Positions 1 to 13,200 of a stretch of DNA of 64,000 nt are shown here, piece by piece. Source of the stretch: Siphonodentalium dalli (lineage: Eukaryota; Mollusca; Scaphopoda; Gadilida; Siphonodentaliidae); NCBI GenBank assembly GCA_032622095.1, contig CP136063.1, positions 7,295,814 to 7,359,813 on the forward strand, read 5' to 3'. The number at the start of each line of letters is the position of its first letter. Positions within the stretch are counted from its first letter, which is position 1. A program made the position numbers and the translations under genes. A model generated the notes under the pieces. It did no database searches and was not told the origin of the DNA. It was given only the letters and a program-made list of their open reading frames with translations.

Positions 1-3000
1 CCCCCTCCCCGCCCGGTCACGGGCAGTGACCGTAACCTGGACAGCACCAGTGACAAACCTCGGTCATTTCTCTGTCGTGTGAGTACTCCCGCGAATATCC
101 CCCTCACCGTTCGGTCACGACCAGCGACCGTAACCTGGACAGAACCAGCTCTCTGCCGTGTGAGTATTCCCGCGAATACCCCTCCCCGACCGGCCACGGA
201 CAGCGACCGTAACTTGGACAGTACCAACGACAAACCCCGGTCAGCTCTCTGTCGTGTGTGTACTCCCGCGAATATCTCCCCCCGCCCGGTCACGGACAGA
301 GACCGTAACCTGGACAGAACCTGCGAAAACCTCGGCCAGCTCTCTGTCGTGTGAGTACTCCCGCGAATACCCCCTCCCCGCCCGGTTACGGACAGCGACC
401 GTAACCTGGACAGAAACAGCGACAAACCTCGGTCAGCCCTCTGTCGTGTGAGTACTCCCGCTAATATCCCCTTCCCCGCCCGGTCACGGACAGCGACCGT
501 AACCTGGACAGCACCAACGACAAACCTCGGTCAGCTCTCTGTCGTGTGAGTACTCCCGCTAATACCCCCTCCCCGCCCGGTCACGGTCAGCTCTCTGTCG
601 TGTGAGTAATCCCGCTAATATCCCCCTCCCCGCCCGGTCACGGACAGCGACCGTAACCTGGACAGCACCTGCGACAAACCTCGGTCAGCTCACTGTCGTG
701 TGAGTACTCCCGCTAATACCCCCTCCCCGCCCGGTCACGGACAGCGACCGTAAGATGTACAGAACCAGCGACAAACCTCGGTCAGTTCTCTGTCGTGTGA
801 GTACTCCCGCGAATATCCCGCACCCCGCCCGATCACGGACAGCGACCGTAACCTGGGCAGCACCAGCGACAAATCACGGTCAGATCTCTGTCGTGTGAGT
901 ACTCCCGCGAATATCCCCCTCCCCGCCCGGTCACGGACAGCGACCGTAACCAGGACAGAACCAGCGGCAAGCGTCGGTCATCTCTCTGTCGTGCGAGTAC
1001 TCCCGCGAATATCCCCCTCCCCGCCCGTTCACGGACAGCGAACGTAACCTGTACAGTACCAGCGGCACGCGTCGGTCAGCTCTCTGTCGTGTGAGTACTC
1101 CCGCGAATACCCCCTCCCCGCCCGGTCACGGACAGCGACAGTAACCTGGACAGCACCAGCGACAAACCTCGGTCAGTTCTCTGTCGTGTGAGTACTCCCG
1201 CGAATATCCCCCTCCCCGCCCGGTCACGGGCAGTGACCGTAACCTGGACAGCACCAGTGACAAACCTCGGTCATTTCTCTGTCGTGTGAGTACTCCCGCG
1301 AATATCCCCCTCACCGTTCGGTCACGACCAGCGACCGTAACCTGGACAGTACCAACGACAAACCCCGGTCAGCTCTCTGTCGTGTGTGTACTCCCGCGAA
1401 TATCTCCCCCCGCCCGGTCACGGACAGAGACCGTAACCTGGACAGAACCTGCGAAAACCTCGGCCAGCTCTCTGTCGTGTGAGTACTCCCGCGAATACCC
1501 CCTCCCCGCCCGGTTACGGACAGCGACCGTAACCTGGACAGAAACAGCGACAAACCTCGGTCAGCCCTCTGTCGTGTGAGTACTCCCGCTAATATCCCCT
1601 TCCCCGCCCGGTCACGGACAGCGACCGTAACCTGGACAGCACCAACGACAAACCTCGGTCAGCTCTCTGTCGTGTGAGTACTCCCGCTAATACCCCCTCC
1701 CCGCCCGGTCACGGTCAGCTCTCTGTCGTGTGAGTAATCCCGCTAATATCCCCCTCCCCGCCCGGTCACGGACAGCGACCGTAACCTGGACAGCACCTGC
1801 GACAAACCTCGGTCAGCTCACTGTCGTGTGAGTACTCCCGCTAATACCCCCTCCCCGCCCGGTCACGGACAGCGACCGTAAGATGTACAGAACCAGCGAC
1901 AAACCTCGGTCAGTTCTCTGTCGTGTGAGTACTCCCGCGAATATCCCGCACCCCCGCCCGATCACGGACAGCGACCGTAACCTGGGCAGCACCAGCGACA
2001 AATCACGGTCAGATCTCTGTCGTGTGAGTACTCCCGCGAATATCCCCCTCCCCGCCCGGTCACGGACAGCGACCGTAACCAGGACAGAACCAGCGGCAAG
2101 CGTCGGTCATCTCTCTGTCGTGCGAGTACTCCCGCGAATATCCCCCTCCCCGCCCGTTCACGGACAGCGAACGTAACCTGTACAGTACCAGCGGCACGCG
2201 TCGGTCAGCTCTCTGTCGTGTGAGTACTCCCGCGAATACCCCCCTCCCCGCCCGGTCACGGACAGCGACAGTAACCTGGACAGCACCAGCGACAAACCTC
2301 GGTCAGTTCTCTGTCGTGTGAGTACTCCCGCGAATATCCCCCTCCCCGCCCGGTCACGGGCAGTGACCGTAACCTGGACAGCACCAGTGACAAACCTCGG
2401 TCATTTCTCTGTCGTGTGAGTACTCCCGCGAATATCCCCCTCACCGTTCGGTCACGACCAGCGACCGTAACCTGGACAGAACCAGCTCTCTGCCGTGTGA
2501 GTATTCCCGCGAATACCCCTCCCCGACCGGCCACGGACAGCGACCGTAACCTGGACAGTACCAACGACAAACCCCGGTCAGCTCTCTGTCGTGTGTGTAC
2601 TCCCGCGAATATCTCCCCCCGCCCGGTCACGGACAGAGACCGTAACCTGGACAGAACCTGCGAAAACCTCGGCCAGCTCTCTGTCGTGTGAGTACTCCCG
2701 CGAATACCCCCTCCCCGCCCGGTTACGGACAGCGACCGTAACCTGGACAGAAACAGCGACAAACCTCGGTCAGCCCTCTGTCGTGTGAGTACTCCCGCTA
2801 ATATCCCCTTCCCCGCCCGGTCACGGACAGCGACCGTAACCTGGACAGCACCAACGACAAACCTCGGTCAGCTCTCTGTCGTGTGAGTACTCCCGCTAAT
2901 ACTCCCTCCCCGCCCGGTCACGGTCAGCTCTCTGTCGTGTGAGTAATCCCGCTAATATCCCCCTCCCCGCCCGGTCACGGACAGCGACCGTAACCTGGAC

Positions 3001-5310
3001 AGCACCTGCGACAAACCTCGGTCAGCTCACTGTCGTGTGAGTACTCCCGCTAATACCCCCTCCCCGCCCGGTCACGGACAGCGACCGTAAGATGTACAGA
3101 ACCAGCGACAAACCTCGGTCAGTTCTCTGTCGTGTGAGTACTCCCGCGAATATCCCGCACCCCGCCCGATCACGGACAGCGACCGTAACCTGTGCAGCAC
3201 CAGCGACAAATCACGGTCAGATCTCTGTCGTGTGAGTACTCCCGCGAATATCCCCCTCCCCGCCCGGTCACGGACAGCGACCGTAACCAGGACAGAACCA
3301 GCGGCAAGCGTCGGTCATCTCTCTGTCGTGCGAGTACTCCCGCGAATATCCCCCTCCCCGCCCGTTCACGGTCAGCGACCGTAACCTGGACAGCACCAGC
3401 GACAAACCTCGGTCAGCTCTCTGTCGTGTGAGTACTCCCGCGAATATCCCCCTCCCCGCCCGTTCGCGGACAGCGACCGTAACCTGGGCAGCACCAGCGA
3501 CAAATCACGGTCAGATCTCTGTCGTGTGAGTACTCCCGCGAATATCTCCCTCCCCGCCCGGTCACGGACAGCGACCGTAACCTGGGCAGCACCAGCGACA
3601 AATCCCGGTCAGATCTCTGTCGTGTGAGTACTCCCGCGAATATATCCCTCCCCGCCCGGTCACGGACAGCGACCGTAACATGTACAGAACCAGCGGCACG
3701 CGTCGGTCAGCTCTCTGTCGTGTGAGTACCCCCGCGAATATCCCCCTCCCCGCCCGGTCACGGACAGCGACCGTAACCAGGACAGAACCAGCGGCACGCG
3801 TCGGTCATCTCTCTGTCGTACGAGTACTCCCGCGAATATCCCCCTCCCCGCCCGTTCACGGACAGCGACCGTAACCTGGACAGCACCAGCGACAAACCTC
3901 GGTCAGCTCTCTGTCGTGTGAGTACTCCCGCGAATATCCCCCTCCCCGCCCGTTCACGGACAGCGACCGTAACCAGGACAGAACCAGCGGCACGCGTCGG
4001 TCATCTCTCTGTCGTGTGAGTACTCCCGTGAATATCCCCCTCTCCGGCCGTTCACGGACAGCGACCGTAACCTGGACAGAACCAGCGACAAACCTCGGTC
4101 AGCACTCTGTCGTGTGAGTACTCCCGCGAATATCCCCTCGCCGTCCGGTCACGGACAGCGACCGTAACCAGGACAGAGCCAGCGGCACGCGTCGGTCATC
4201 TCTCTGTCGTGTGAGTACTCCCGTGAATATCCCCCTCTCCGCCCGTTCACGGACAGCGACCGTAACCTGGACAGCACCAGCGACAAACCTCGGTCAGCTC
4301 TCTGTCGTGTGAGTACTCCCGCGAATATCCCCCTTCCCGCCCGATCACGGACAGCGACCGTAACCTGTACAGAACCAGCGACAAACCTCGGCCAGCTCTC
4401 TGTCGTGTGAGTACTCCCGCGAATATCCCCCTCCCCGCTCGGTCACGGACAGCGACCGTAACCTGGACAGCACCAGCGACAAACCTCGGTCAGCTCTCTG
4501 TCGTGTGAGTACTCCCGCTAATACCCCCTCAACGCCCGTTCACGGACAGCGACCTTAACCTGCACAGCACCAACTACAAACCTCGGTCAGCTATCTGTCG
4601 TGTGAGTACTCCCGCGAATATCCCCTCCCCGCCCGGTCACGGACAGCGACCGTAATCTGGACAGCACCAGCGACAAACCACGGTCAGATCTCTGTCATGT
4701 GAGTACTCCCGCGAATATCCCCCTCCCCGACCGGTCACGGACAGCGACCGTAACCTGGACAGAACCAGCGGCACGCGTCGGTCAGCTATCTGTCGTGTGG
4801 GTACTCCCGCGAATATCCCCCTCCCCGCCCGTTCACGGACAGCGACCGTAACCTGTACATAACCAGCGGCACGCGTCGGTCAGATCTGTCATGTGAGTAC
4901 TCACGCGAATATCCCCCTCCCCGCCCGGTCACGGACAGCGATCGTAACCTGGACAGCACCAGCGGAACGCGTCGGTCAGCTCTCTGTCGTGTGAGTATTC
5001 CCGCTAATACCCCATATCCGCCTATCCACGGACAGCGACCTTAACCTGGACAGAACCAGCGGCACGCGTCGGTCAGCTCTCTGTCGTGTGAGTACTCCCG
5101 CGAATACCCCACTCCCCACCCGGTCACGGACAGCGACCGTAACCTGTACAGCACCAGCGACAAACCACGGTCAGCTCTCTGTCATGTGAGTACTCCCGTG
5201 AATATCCCCCTCCCCACCCGTTCACGGACAGCGGCCGTAACCTGGACAGAACCAGCGGCACGTGTCGGTCAGCTATCTGTCGTGTGGGTACTCCCGAGAT
5301 TATCCCCCGG
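1..5310. repeat. GC-rich minisatellite array, ~95-bp unit, with higher-order repeats
   Basis: The stretch is made of tandem units of roughly 95-98 bp, with some shorter variants of 60-72 bp. Landmarks in each unit are 'gtgtgagtactcccgcgaat', 'cccggtcacggacagcgacc' and 'cctggacagcaccagcgac'. A higher-order period is visible. The block at 79-354 recurs at 2416-2691 and, with about 70 bp missing, at 1286-1579. The variant 'gagtaatcccgctaat' recurs near 604, 1731 and 2940. Units become more divergent after about 3.4 kb and stop near 5310. Open frames on both strands are a by-product of the repeat and are not called as genes. The array is cut by the left edge, so its full size is unknown. Confidence 0.95.
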
Positions 5311-5422
5311 CCCGTTCATGTCAACGTCGCCACATCCTATATTTATTCGTGTTCGAGGATAAACAGTATATTGGGTCAACAGTTTAATTTTACTGTACTG
5401 TAGACAATGTACACTGAAAAAC

Positions 5423-6226
5423 TTTACCCTGTGCCAATGCATTCTCTTTTATATGCGAGTCGACCAGAGGTCGCCTCACGTATATAAGAAAATGCATTGG
5501 CCTAACAAATGTTACATTAAGTTTTTTATAATTGTTAAAGAATGTAAGAACAAATTAAACAAATATTAAAAAATGTAAGAAATAATGATAAAAATAAAAA
5601 AAATGATATGTAATGTAAGAAAACAATTAAATAAATGATAAAATTTATTAAAGAATGAATTGAACATGATAAAAATGATAAAATTGTTAAAGTGTATAAG
5701 AAAAACAGATAAATTTGTTTATCACATAATTAACCACAAAACCAGCTTTATAATTATTGGTAAGACACACGTGTAATATTAGCGCGTGCGATAACTTGCG
5801 ATCGCTGAAGTTTATGATTCTTGTTTTCGTTGAATACTTCGCGTCGCTTCGCGCTTATTTGATCATGTGATAAATCGTATTTCAAACTCGTTCTATTTAT
5901 ACGTAATTTATCAACCTCGTTCACTAAATTCTATTTGAGCCTCAGTAAACCTCGGCTGAAATCGAATTTAGTGAACTCGGTTGATAAATTCCGTATAACA
6001 TAGAAACTCATGCGAGATCCTCTATTTATAGAATGTAAGAAAACATTATAAAAATGATAAAAATTGTTAAAGAAAAGTAAGCAGAAATTATAATAATTGT
6101 CAAAGAATGAACATGTAAGCAACATTGATAACAAATAATACACAATTATTAGGCCAATGTATCCTATTATATATGAGATGCGACTTATGTCGACTTCATA
6201 TGTAAGATAATGCATTGGCACAGGCT
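5423..6226. mobile_element. Foldback/MITE-like element with hairpin ends and an AT-rich interior
   Basis: The left end reads 'accctgtgccaatgcattc' and runs into a hairpin of about 70 bp. The right end is a second, diverged hairpin finishing 'gcattggcacagg'. These are relatives of the hairpin pair found inside the TTAA MITEs further right, here without the TTAA-type ends. The interior is AT-rich, with repeated 'gttaaagaatgtaagaaa' phrases, and holds the separate dispersed repeat at 5730-6040. No coding capacity is seen. Confidence 0.6.
5730..6040. repeat. Dispersed repeat, copy A, with internal palindrome
   Basis: Closely matches 39235-39580 in the same orientation. Shared phrases include 'agcgcgtgcgat', 'aacttgcgatcgctg' and 'tttgatcatgtgataaa'. 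Around 5900-5990 an inverted repeat pairs 'cgtaatttatcaacctcg' with 'cggttgataaattccg', so a hairpin is possible. Looks like a non-autonomous mobile element. Confidence 0.75.
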
Positions 6227-6229
6227 CAG

Positions 6230-7090
6230 GAACGTGGCGACAGGGGGTGTTGGAGAGGGGGGTGTCTCACCCCAACTTTGGTCAACATTTCAACAGTTGG
6301 AAATTTCACACCAGCAATATGTTGAACAAGTTCTTGTAGTTTGATTTTCAAGCCATTTAGTGAGGGGATTTATTGTTTTTGGACCAATATTTGAATATTT
6401 TCCTACGTTTGTTTCAAAAATTTTGACTGAAATGGCCATCAGTTGGAAATTTTCCAACCTTAGGGAGGTGTCAGGTCTGAAATTTGGGAAGCCTTTTTCC
6501 TGGTCCCTCCCCAGTGGCCAGTCAAGCATTGCTAGTTAATTTAAGAAAACAATACTGTCCTACATTTGGTCAACATTGTCATTGGAATTGTCATCAGTTG
6601 GACATTTTCCAACCTAAGTGGGGAGGTCAGGTTTGAAATGTTCAAGTTTATGAAGTCTTGAGGCTAGTCCAGATGCTAGGATTTTGCGATCTTCTTGTTC
6701 TTGTCCCTCTCACATCGCGAATAAAGAAAACTGCTAATTAGTTGAAGAAAACAATATCTTACTACGTTGGGTCAAAATTGTGGACTGAAATAGTCATCAG
6801 TTGGAGAATTTTCCAACCTAAGGGTGAGTATAAGGTTTGAAATGTCCCGCACTAGGAAAGCTTGAGGCCGGTCTAGATGGGATTTTTGCGATTTTCTTGT
6901 TGGGTTTTCAAAATGTTCTCACACCGGGCGTTCGGCCCTGTGTGTCCTGATATATTGTTCGTAGCCGTGTGCATTTGTCTGGATTTGGGCCACTCGATAT
7001 TAGGATTTATGCAACGTTCAGGTTCAAATATCTGAATGTTCCCATAGCGCGGGTATAGAATATCCATGGTTTATGAATACATAGGCTATT
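6230..7090. repeat. Dispersed repeat with diverged internal tandem copies
   Basis: Phrases such as 'catcagttgga', 'attttccaacct' and 'aggtttgaaatg' recur about three times at 200-250 bp spacing. The first part, from 'aacgtggcgacaggg' to 'caacagttgg', has an inverted match near 46130-46190. Related phrases occur at 25915-26120. No gene is seen. Confidence 0.6.
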
Positions 7091-7744
7091 GGGCCTGAGC
7101 AGTGATGCGCAAGGGGTGCAAATGGAATTCATTCAAACCTTGTGTTTGATCGGATTCAAGTGGGGGAGGGTGCAGTTGAATTTTTTCAAAGTGGACACCC
7201 CAACTGAAACCGACTAACCACGTGTCTGCACAGGGTTTCCAGTGTCGCACTCAACTCTGGTATAACGTAACCGTATTAGCAAACTGTGGACCCCATTATA
7301 GCATTATGTTGCATTGCAGGGTGACAGTGGTCGAAGTTAAAGTTACATATTGGGTGGCGAAGACACTGGCAACCATTACAGTAGGTGAGTGTCGCAGCGA
7401 TCGTTTGTTATTACGGACGGTGAGTGTCGCAGCGATCGCTTGTTTTAAATTCCTTTCAATGTAGTACGTTCTTAAATTATAGTCCATGCATCTCAGCTCT
7501 CAAATGGGCATATGTTCTTAAACTAACCAAGTCGCGTCGTAGTCGAATAAAGCAAGTGTTCCGTATCCCATGCATCTGACGTGCATACTCAATACAGGTG
7601 ACACACATATCCCAAACATGTGACGCGAATACTCCACACAGGTGACGCGAATAGTCCGAAATCAACAATTAATGAACAAAACTGTTGTACATGTATATAG
7701 TAAACAAGGCATATCATTATTGATGTCGATAGCTCACCAACTGG
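7091..7744. other. Unassigned intergenic sequence
   Basis: No convincing exon, RNA gene or mobile element was seen. There is a short local duplication of 'ggtgagtgtcgcagcgatcg' at 7384 and 7420, and degenerate repeats of 'acgcgaatactccacacaggtg' near 7560-7650. Confidence 0.4.
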
Positions 7745-9045
7745 TACTGACTGACTCACTGACTGACTTGGTTGGACCTTTTTTATTTTTGACGTATATA
7801 AACGACCTAGCAACGACAATACATTCCCTTACTCGCATGTACGCAGATGATACTTGCTTTTTCAGTGTCCAACCATCACTTGATGACTGTACACGCGAAC
7901 TTTTTGAAGATCTGGATAGAGTTTATTGTTGATCGAAACAATGGTTGGTTACTTTCAATGCAGACAAAACAAAATCAATGGTGTTCTCACTTACTCCCTC
8001 GACAGATTATTTGGATCTCGAACTTGGTGATAACGAAATAGAGCAAGTTGACTGTCATAAACATCTTGGAGTATCTATACAATCGAACCTTCATTGGGAC
8101 ACCCATATAAATGAAATGTGTAGCCGAGTGTCAACCAGACTGTCACAACTGAGGAGAATAAAATTTCTTGTAAATAGACAAGCCATCGAGATAATGTTCA
8201 AAACTTACGTACTTCCTATAATGGAGTACGGAGATTTTGTTTGGGATAATGCACCGATTGCCTCCTCCGGAAACTCAACCGCCTATATACAGACGCGGGT
8301 AGAATAGTCAGTGGTCTCACGCGTTCGGTGTCAGATGAAAAAGTCTTATGTGAACTTGGATGGCCTCCATTAAGCGAAAGACGAAACCTCCATAAAATGC
8401 ACACCTGGAACAAAATAATTACTCATCATGTCCCTTCCTACCTCATCAATCTATTACCAGCTACCGTCGCTGAAGCATCTCGATACCCCATCAGAACCCT
8501 TTGCGATACATAAACTACTTTACGAACACGACTCATTTCAAATCGAGTTTCGTCCCATCCATGATAGCTGAATGGAATCTATCATGTAAAACTACTACCG
8601 ATAACAAAAAAGTTGATGACCCCTCTTCAGAACCAAGTAAAGACGAAATCATAAGTAACATGTATAGAATATTCTGTAATAAAGAACTGAATTTGAAACC
8701 CACACCATATTTCAATACAGGTCAAAGGAGATTAAATATTTTGCACTGTAGACTTAGAAATAACTTTAGCGACCTAAACTTTGATAAATATGAAAACTAC
8801 ATTTAAGCTCATTCAAATTGTACTTGTGGAAATTCATGTGAAGACGCAAACCATTTTTTTTCCAGTTGTCCTCTGTTCGCAGAAGCGCAAAATCGGATGT
8901 GGGCTCGTATGGATGAACTTAACGTGACTATTGTCTCCGAAAAAGATCTCCTGTTTGGTGTACAGCACTACAACGGAAAGCTAAATGCGCGCCTGTTTGA
9001 GACAGTACAATCATTTATCTCATCTACAGACCGTTTCTCTTAATT
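7745..9045 (+). pseudogene. Decayed non-LTR retrotransposon (LINE), 3' part of reverse transcriptase ORF
   Basis: Translation in broken frames gives typical LINE reverse transcriptase pieces. A 'GPFLFLTYINDL' motif is followed by the catalytic-type 'YADDT' near 7840. Then come 'FNADKTKSMVFS' (from 7945), 'HKHLGVSIQSNLHW', 'LGWPPLSERRNLHKM' (from 8360) and 'SFVPSMIAEWN'. It ends with a cysteine/histidine knuckle, 'CTCGNSCEDANHFFSSC' (near 8820-8875), and a stop at about 9043. An in-frame TGA at 7930 and several frameshifts show it is dead. The 5' half is missing, as usual for truncated LINE copies. The subfamily cannot be named without comparison. Confidence 0.85.
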
Positions 9046-9905
9046 TCATAATTATCAGAATTTTATCGTTAATGTTTCCCTTACCCCAATTCTGCGAGAC
9101 CACAGCCACTCGAACAGCCACACGTTAACATTAACTTCTACAATACACCTGAATTAAAACCATCTCCGATATTTGAATTTATTAGCAATTGAATGCCAGG
9201 GGAGAGGAGCTCCGATAAGTTCGGCAACTTGTGCTCCGATCCTCTGTGCCCACACTCATAACCTTATTGTTATATTTAATATGTGTAATATATAGTGTAT
9301 ATAGTGGGTCACAATAAATATGTTCAAATCACTGACTGACACACCAACGGCCGCACACACAGGTGGACGTATATATCCCACCGACATCAGCATCGTCATA
9401 CAACAAGGCTGGCTAATGCATATCACAATGCTGCCCAATAGCAACAGCAACTAAGCAACCATAACCTAAACTTAATCAAAATTGTACTGGCCACATCATG
9501 ACGGAATAATATACATGTAGTTGCTCTGGTGGACGTATAACTCAAAACGTTGAATAACAAATTGTGTATTGTTCTTGAACAGAATATGTATTCACTAAAT
9601 TATGAAGTATAGCCTACATTAGGCAAACGTTTGTTCAATTAAATACAACACTATCAACCTCAATGTTGGTATATTGCAATCCACAATCTTCAGATTGTAC
9701 AATGCATATAGATCAACACAGCTGACATTATTGCACTCATTTGTCGTCCCGCGAGGTCAAACTCGACCTACTGTTCTCGTTTTACCATTGCGCCAATACA
9801 AACCCGTCCAATAACGTTAACCAGTTCACACCATGATGTCGTTCTATCTAAATATGCATTGTTTTCCGAAAACGTTTACCATACTCAAACACCACTGTGT
9901 TGCAA
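9046..9905. other. Unassigned intergenic or intronic sequence upstream of the first recognised exon
   Basis: AT-rich DNA without a clear exon. If the b561 gene starts further left, this would be intron. No signal-peptide exon or reeler-like exon was recognised here. Confidence 0.35.
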
Positions 9906-9908
9906 CAG

Positions 9909-10264
9909 GTACTACTACGCCAACACCTACAGCAACGGGAACGACCAGCACAACCACCACGACCACCACGTTAGCGACCACCACACAACCACAGGTAGGT
10001 TCAGCGGCGGCGACCACCACGTTAGCGACCACAAGACAACCACAGGTAGGTTCAGCGGCGGCGACTTTCACCAGTCATACGCCAGCACCAAGCACGGCAT
10101 TGGTCCCGTCGATCACGATTTCAACGACAGCGGTCTCGCCGACCAACGTCGCTACCCGGGCGCAAGAATCAACAACGACCATGGTTGTTGCAACGACCGC
10201 CGTTACAATGGCTACCGATACAACTACAATGTCGGCCACGGTTGCAACTACCACGCCGACTCAG
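9909..10264 (+). CDS. Exon 1 seen: Thr/Pro-rich mucin-like stalk
   Basis: Opens after an AG at 9907-9908 (phase 1 in) and ends at CAG before gtacac (phase 0 out). It encodes about 118 residues dominated by Thr, Ala, Ser and Pro, an O-glycosylation-type linker. A 51-bp in-frame duplication (9961-10011 and 10012-10062) gives two copies of 'TTTLATTTQPQVGSAAA', the second with one change. The Gln-Val of each copy is written 'cag gta ggt', which also looks like a 5' splice site. In-frame phase 0 joining to exon 2 supports membership of the same gene. The upstream pyrimidine tract is poor, so the 5' boundary is the least certain of all exons. Confidence 0.6.
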
Positions 10265-13200
10265 GTACACGGTCGTCTGTATTGCTATTGTGTTGTAATC
10301 ACCATTCACACATAATTGTCGAATACACCATTCACGCACGCTCAATCTAATAATAAAGAACCAAAACTTTGGTCCGTATTTATTCAAATCTGACATTGTG
10401 ACGTCAACAACTGTTTTTGTTTACAGATGCGAGCGCCTGTGTAGTGCAGTAGTACTATTGGCTGTAGTATATTGTGAATTCCCTGCTTGTATTTGCTAGT
10501 TGTGTTTGTGAATGTGTTTTTTATTTGCCTTTGTATTTGGTTTATTGTTCGTGTTTTTGTTTTTGTTTTTTTGCGTTTTCGTTTGTGTTTGTTTGTGTTT
10601 GTTTTTTTATTTTGTAATTTGCACACATACGTGTGTGTGGAAAGACACAACATACTACTACGCGATTTGTGCAAAACAAATGAATGAAGCTTCGTGTATG
10701 TTCTGTGATAATGTATATATATTTGTCAAAGCAAACACAATTTCAATCCAGTATAAACAATGATTTAACTATATAATTGTATGATTTAACTATATAATTG
10801 TATGATTTTAGCCCTTTAATTTATTATCGATATCAAACGGATAGGACACAGTATTCTCTAGCACTAGACGTTGTCTGTTTATGTTTCCTGAAGGGTTACT
10901 ACTACCATGATCTTAACATCACATAACACAACCGTATCACATGTAGTATTATGCAACCCATTGCATACTATTGATGCATTGCGCCTTCAATGACGATATT
11001 TACTTGCCAATTATCCACACATAAATATGATTGCGCCAACATGGAATCATCCGTCAGTTACTACGTGAAGGGTTACTATTACCATGATCTTAACATCACG
11101 TAACAAAACCGCATACCAGTACTCCGCAACCCATTGCATAATATCGATGCATTGCGACTTCAATGACGATATTTACTTGCCAATTTATTTCACACACGAA
11201 TACGATTGCGCCAACATGGAATCATCCGTCATTTACTATGTGCTTGCTACAGCGCACACTAAACTATACGCACCATAATTGTTCAGAATGTATTGCATAT
11301 TGATGCATGGACAATGGCACATTTGGGCGGTTTCGTCTACTGGTGCTGATCATCCACATTGCATAATTATAACGAACATGTTACACGTTTACTGTGAAAT
11401 TTCATGTACAACAATGTTTTTATCATTATTCAATTTAATAGTATAACAATAATTGTATCGTTTGAAATTTTAGGGTACGTTGGTATATGACACGGCATGC
11501 GGTTCAACGCAAGGCTGCTTCCACGATTGTTCTGCAGAAAGTTGCAGTTACCTCGTGGCTTGGTCCCAACACAACGACGCCATCAAGTTTCATTTGCGGT
11601 CCGTAGAACCCATTGGACGCTACATCGCTATAGGTTTCTCAAGTGACACAAACATGGTGAGTATCAATATAGCCCACTGTAGGTTACTTCGCTATATGTT
11701 TCTCAGGCGAAACTAACATGGTAGTTACAATGTGCGTTGTGGACGGTTCAGTTTACGCTACATCACTATTGGTTTATCAAGCGAGTAACAATGTTACTAT
11801 ATGTTTGTATGGTGAGTAACAATGTGAGTTGTGGACCTACCTGTGATGGAATTTGTGTTGACGGCCCGTGACTTGCATCAATCGGAAGCGGATGGATTAT
11901 CGATGGTAACAACATGTAGTTCAGTTTGGTATTGCATTAACACAATCATTCCAACACAGTTCAGCATAATTATTTCCCAATTCATCTGCCTTCCTGTTGG
12001 TTTGTGGCGCTACAGCAGTCATTAACTTAGTTAACAATTACCTTAGGTTACATAAATATATCATAAAATAGTTAGCTATGTTAGACTGTTTGCTGACTGA
12101 TATAAATTTATGGTCCGCCCGATATATTCATGGAAGTTCGACCGGTCTGGGCCGCCGCGGTATTAACCGTTCATGTGGTGGTGCGGGCGTTGGTGTAATG
12201 AATTGGTTTAGAAAATGATAGCAGTACAGCACGTACATGTACGTGTATTTCGATGGGATATCCACTATGTTATTTGACAAAGCATATATAATAGTTTAAA
12301 CGCTAAACATGTTTTATTTTGCAGGGATCTGACTCAGTGATGGAATGTTTCGCTGGTGGAACTAATGTCTACAACTCATATAACGAAGGCAGATCCAACA
12401 CAAGGTTGACGGGGGTAAGTTGTCATGGAAACGTCGACGCTGTTTGTGGTCAATGTTCACGCTGGGTCGACAATCCACTGTTTTTGGCCAATTCTGACTG
12501 GTTTGGGCCAAAGTAAAAAAAATACTTTGGCCAAATTGAATTTTTGTTTTCACATGTAATTGATATTTTCGTTTTATTTAACATCTAACATGTTGTATAA
12601 TTATGTCCAAACCTACAAATACCGTGTCTTTTTATGTTTATAGAGATGACTTATATATTGGGATTGAAGAGAGGGGATATAGAAATTGGTTATACCGAGG
12701 TTTATGTATTACACAATTGCATCCGCCCGACGATTTGGACACAGGTAATCACCGCGCCAAGAACATGCCTCGAACAACGTCGCATTTTGTCAATGCTCTT
12801 CGATTCTGACTAACCACGAAAAAGGATGTATGAAACGTTCAGTTACAATGCAGTGTGTGCCTTCGTGTCTGTGCATCCGCATGTGTGTTACACGGTATGT
12901 TTTGGTTGCAACTACTCAGGTTCAGTGTAAGCACAACATATATATACAACTGCATATCATAACAAACACATAAACAAATACATGTATAACAAAAGGCATA
13001 ACCATGTATGTACAAAGGCATGACCGGGTGCGAACCCGGCTTAGTGGTTCGCCGTTGCAACGTTCAGTACCAAATTGAAAACTTCCTTTCGACCAAGAAA
13101 GTTATGAACGTCTCGCCGTCATCCATATAGTGTGATATGTCCTCGTTTCAGGGTGAAGAACAGGCGGGTATATCAGACATAACTACATCGTATGACAACG

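Noticed and set aside
1-3431. Open frames of 60-168 codons on both strands of the GC-rich array
   Set aside because: They repeat with the minisatellite unit, overlap in several frames and show no domain.
7222-7464. 80-codon frame beginning 'MSAQGFQCRTQLW', considered as an upstream exon
   Set aside because: No domain match, and no phase-compatible junction to exon 1 could be shown.
7745-9045. A functional reverse transcriptase gene
   Set aside because: In-frame stop, several frameshifts and missing 5' half.
13015-13075. tRNA-like T-arm 'gaccgggtgcgaacccggc'
   Set aside because: No A box or acceptor stem at the right distance on either strand.
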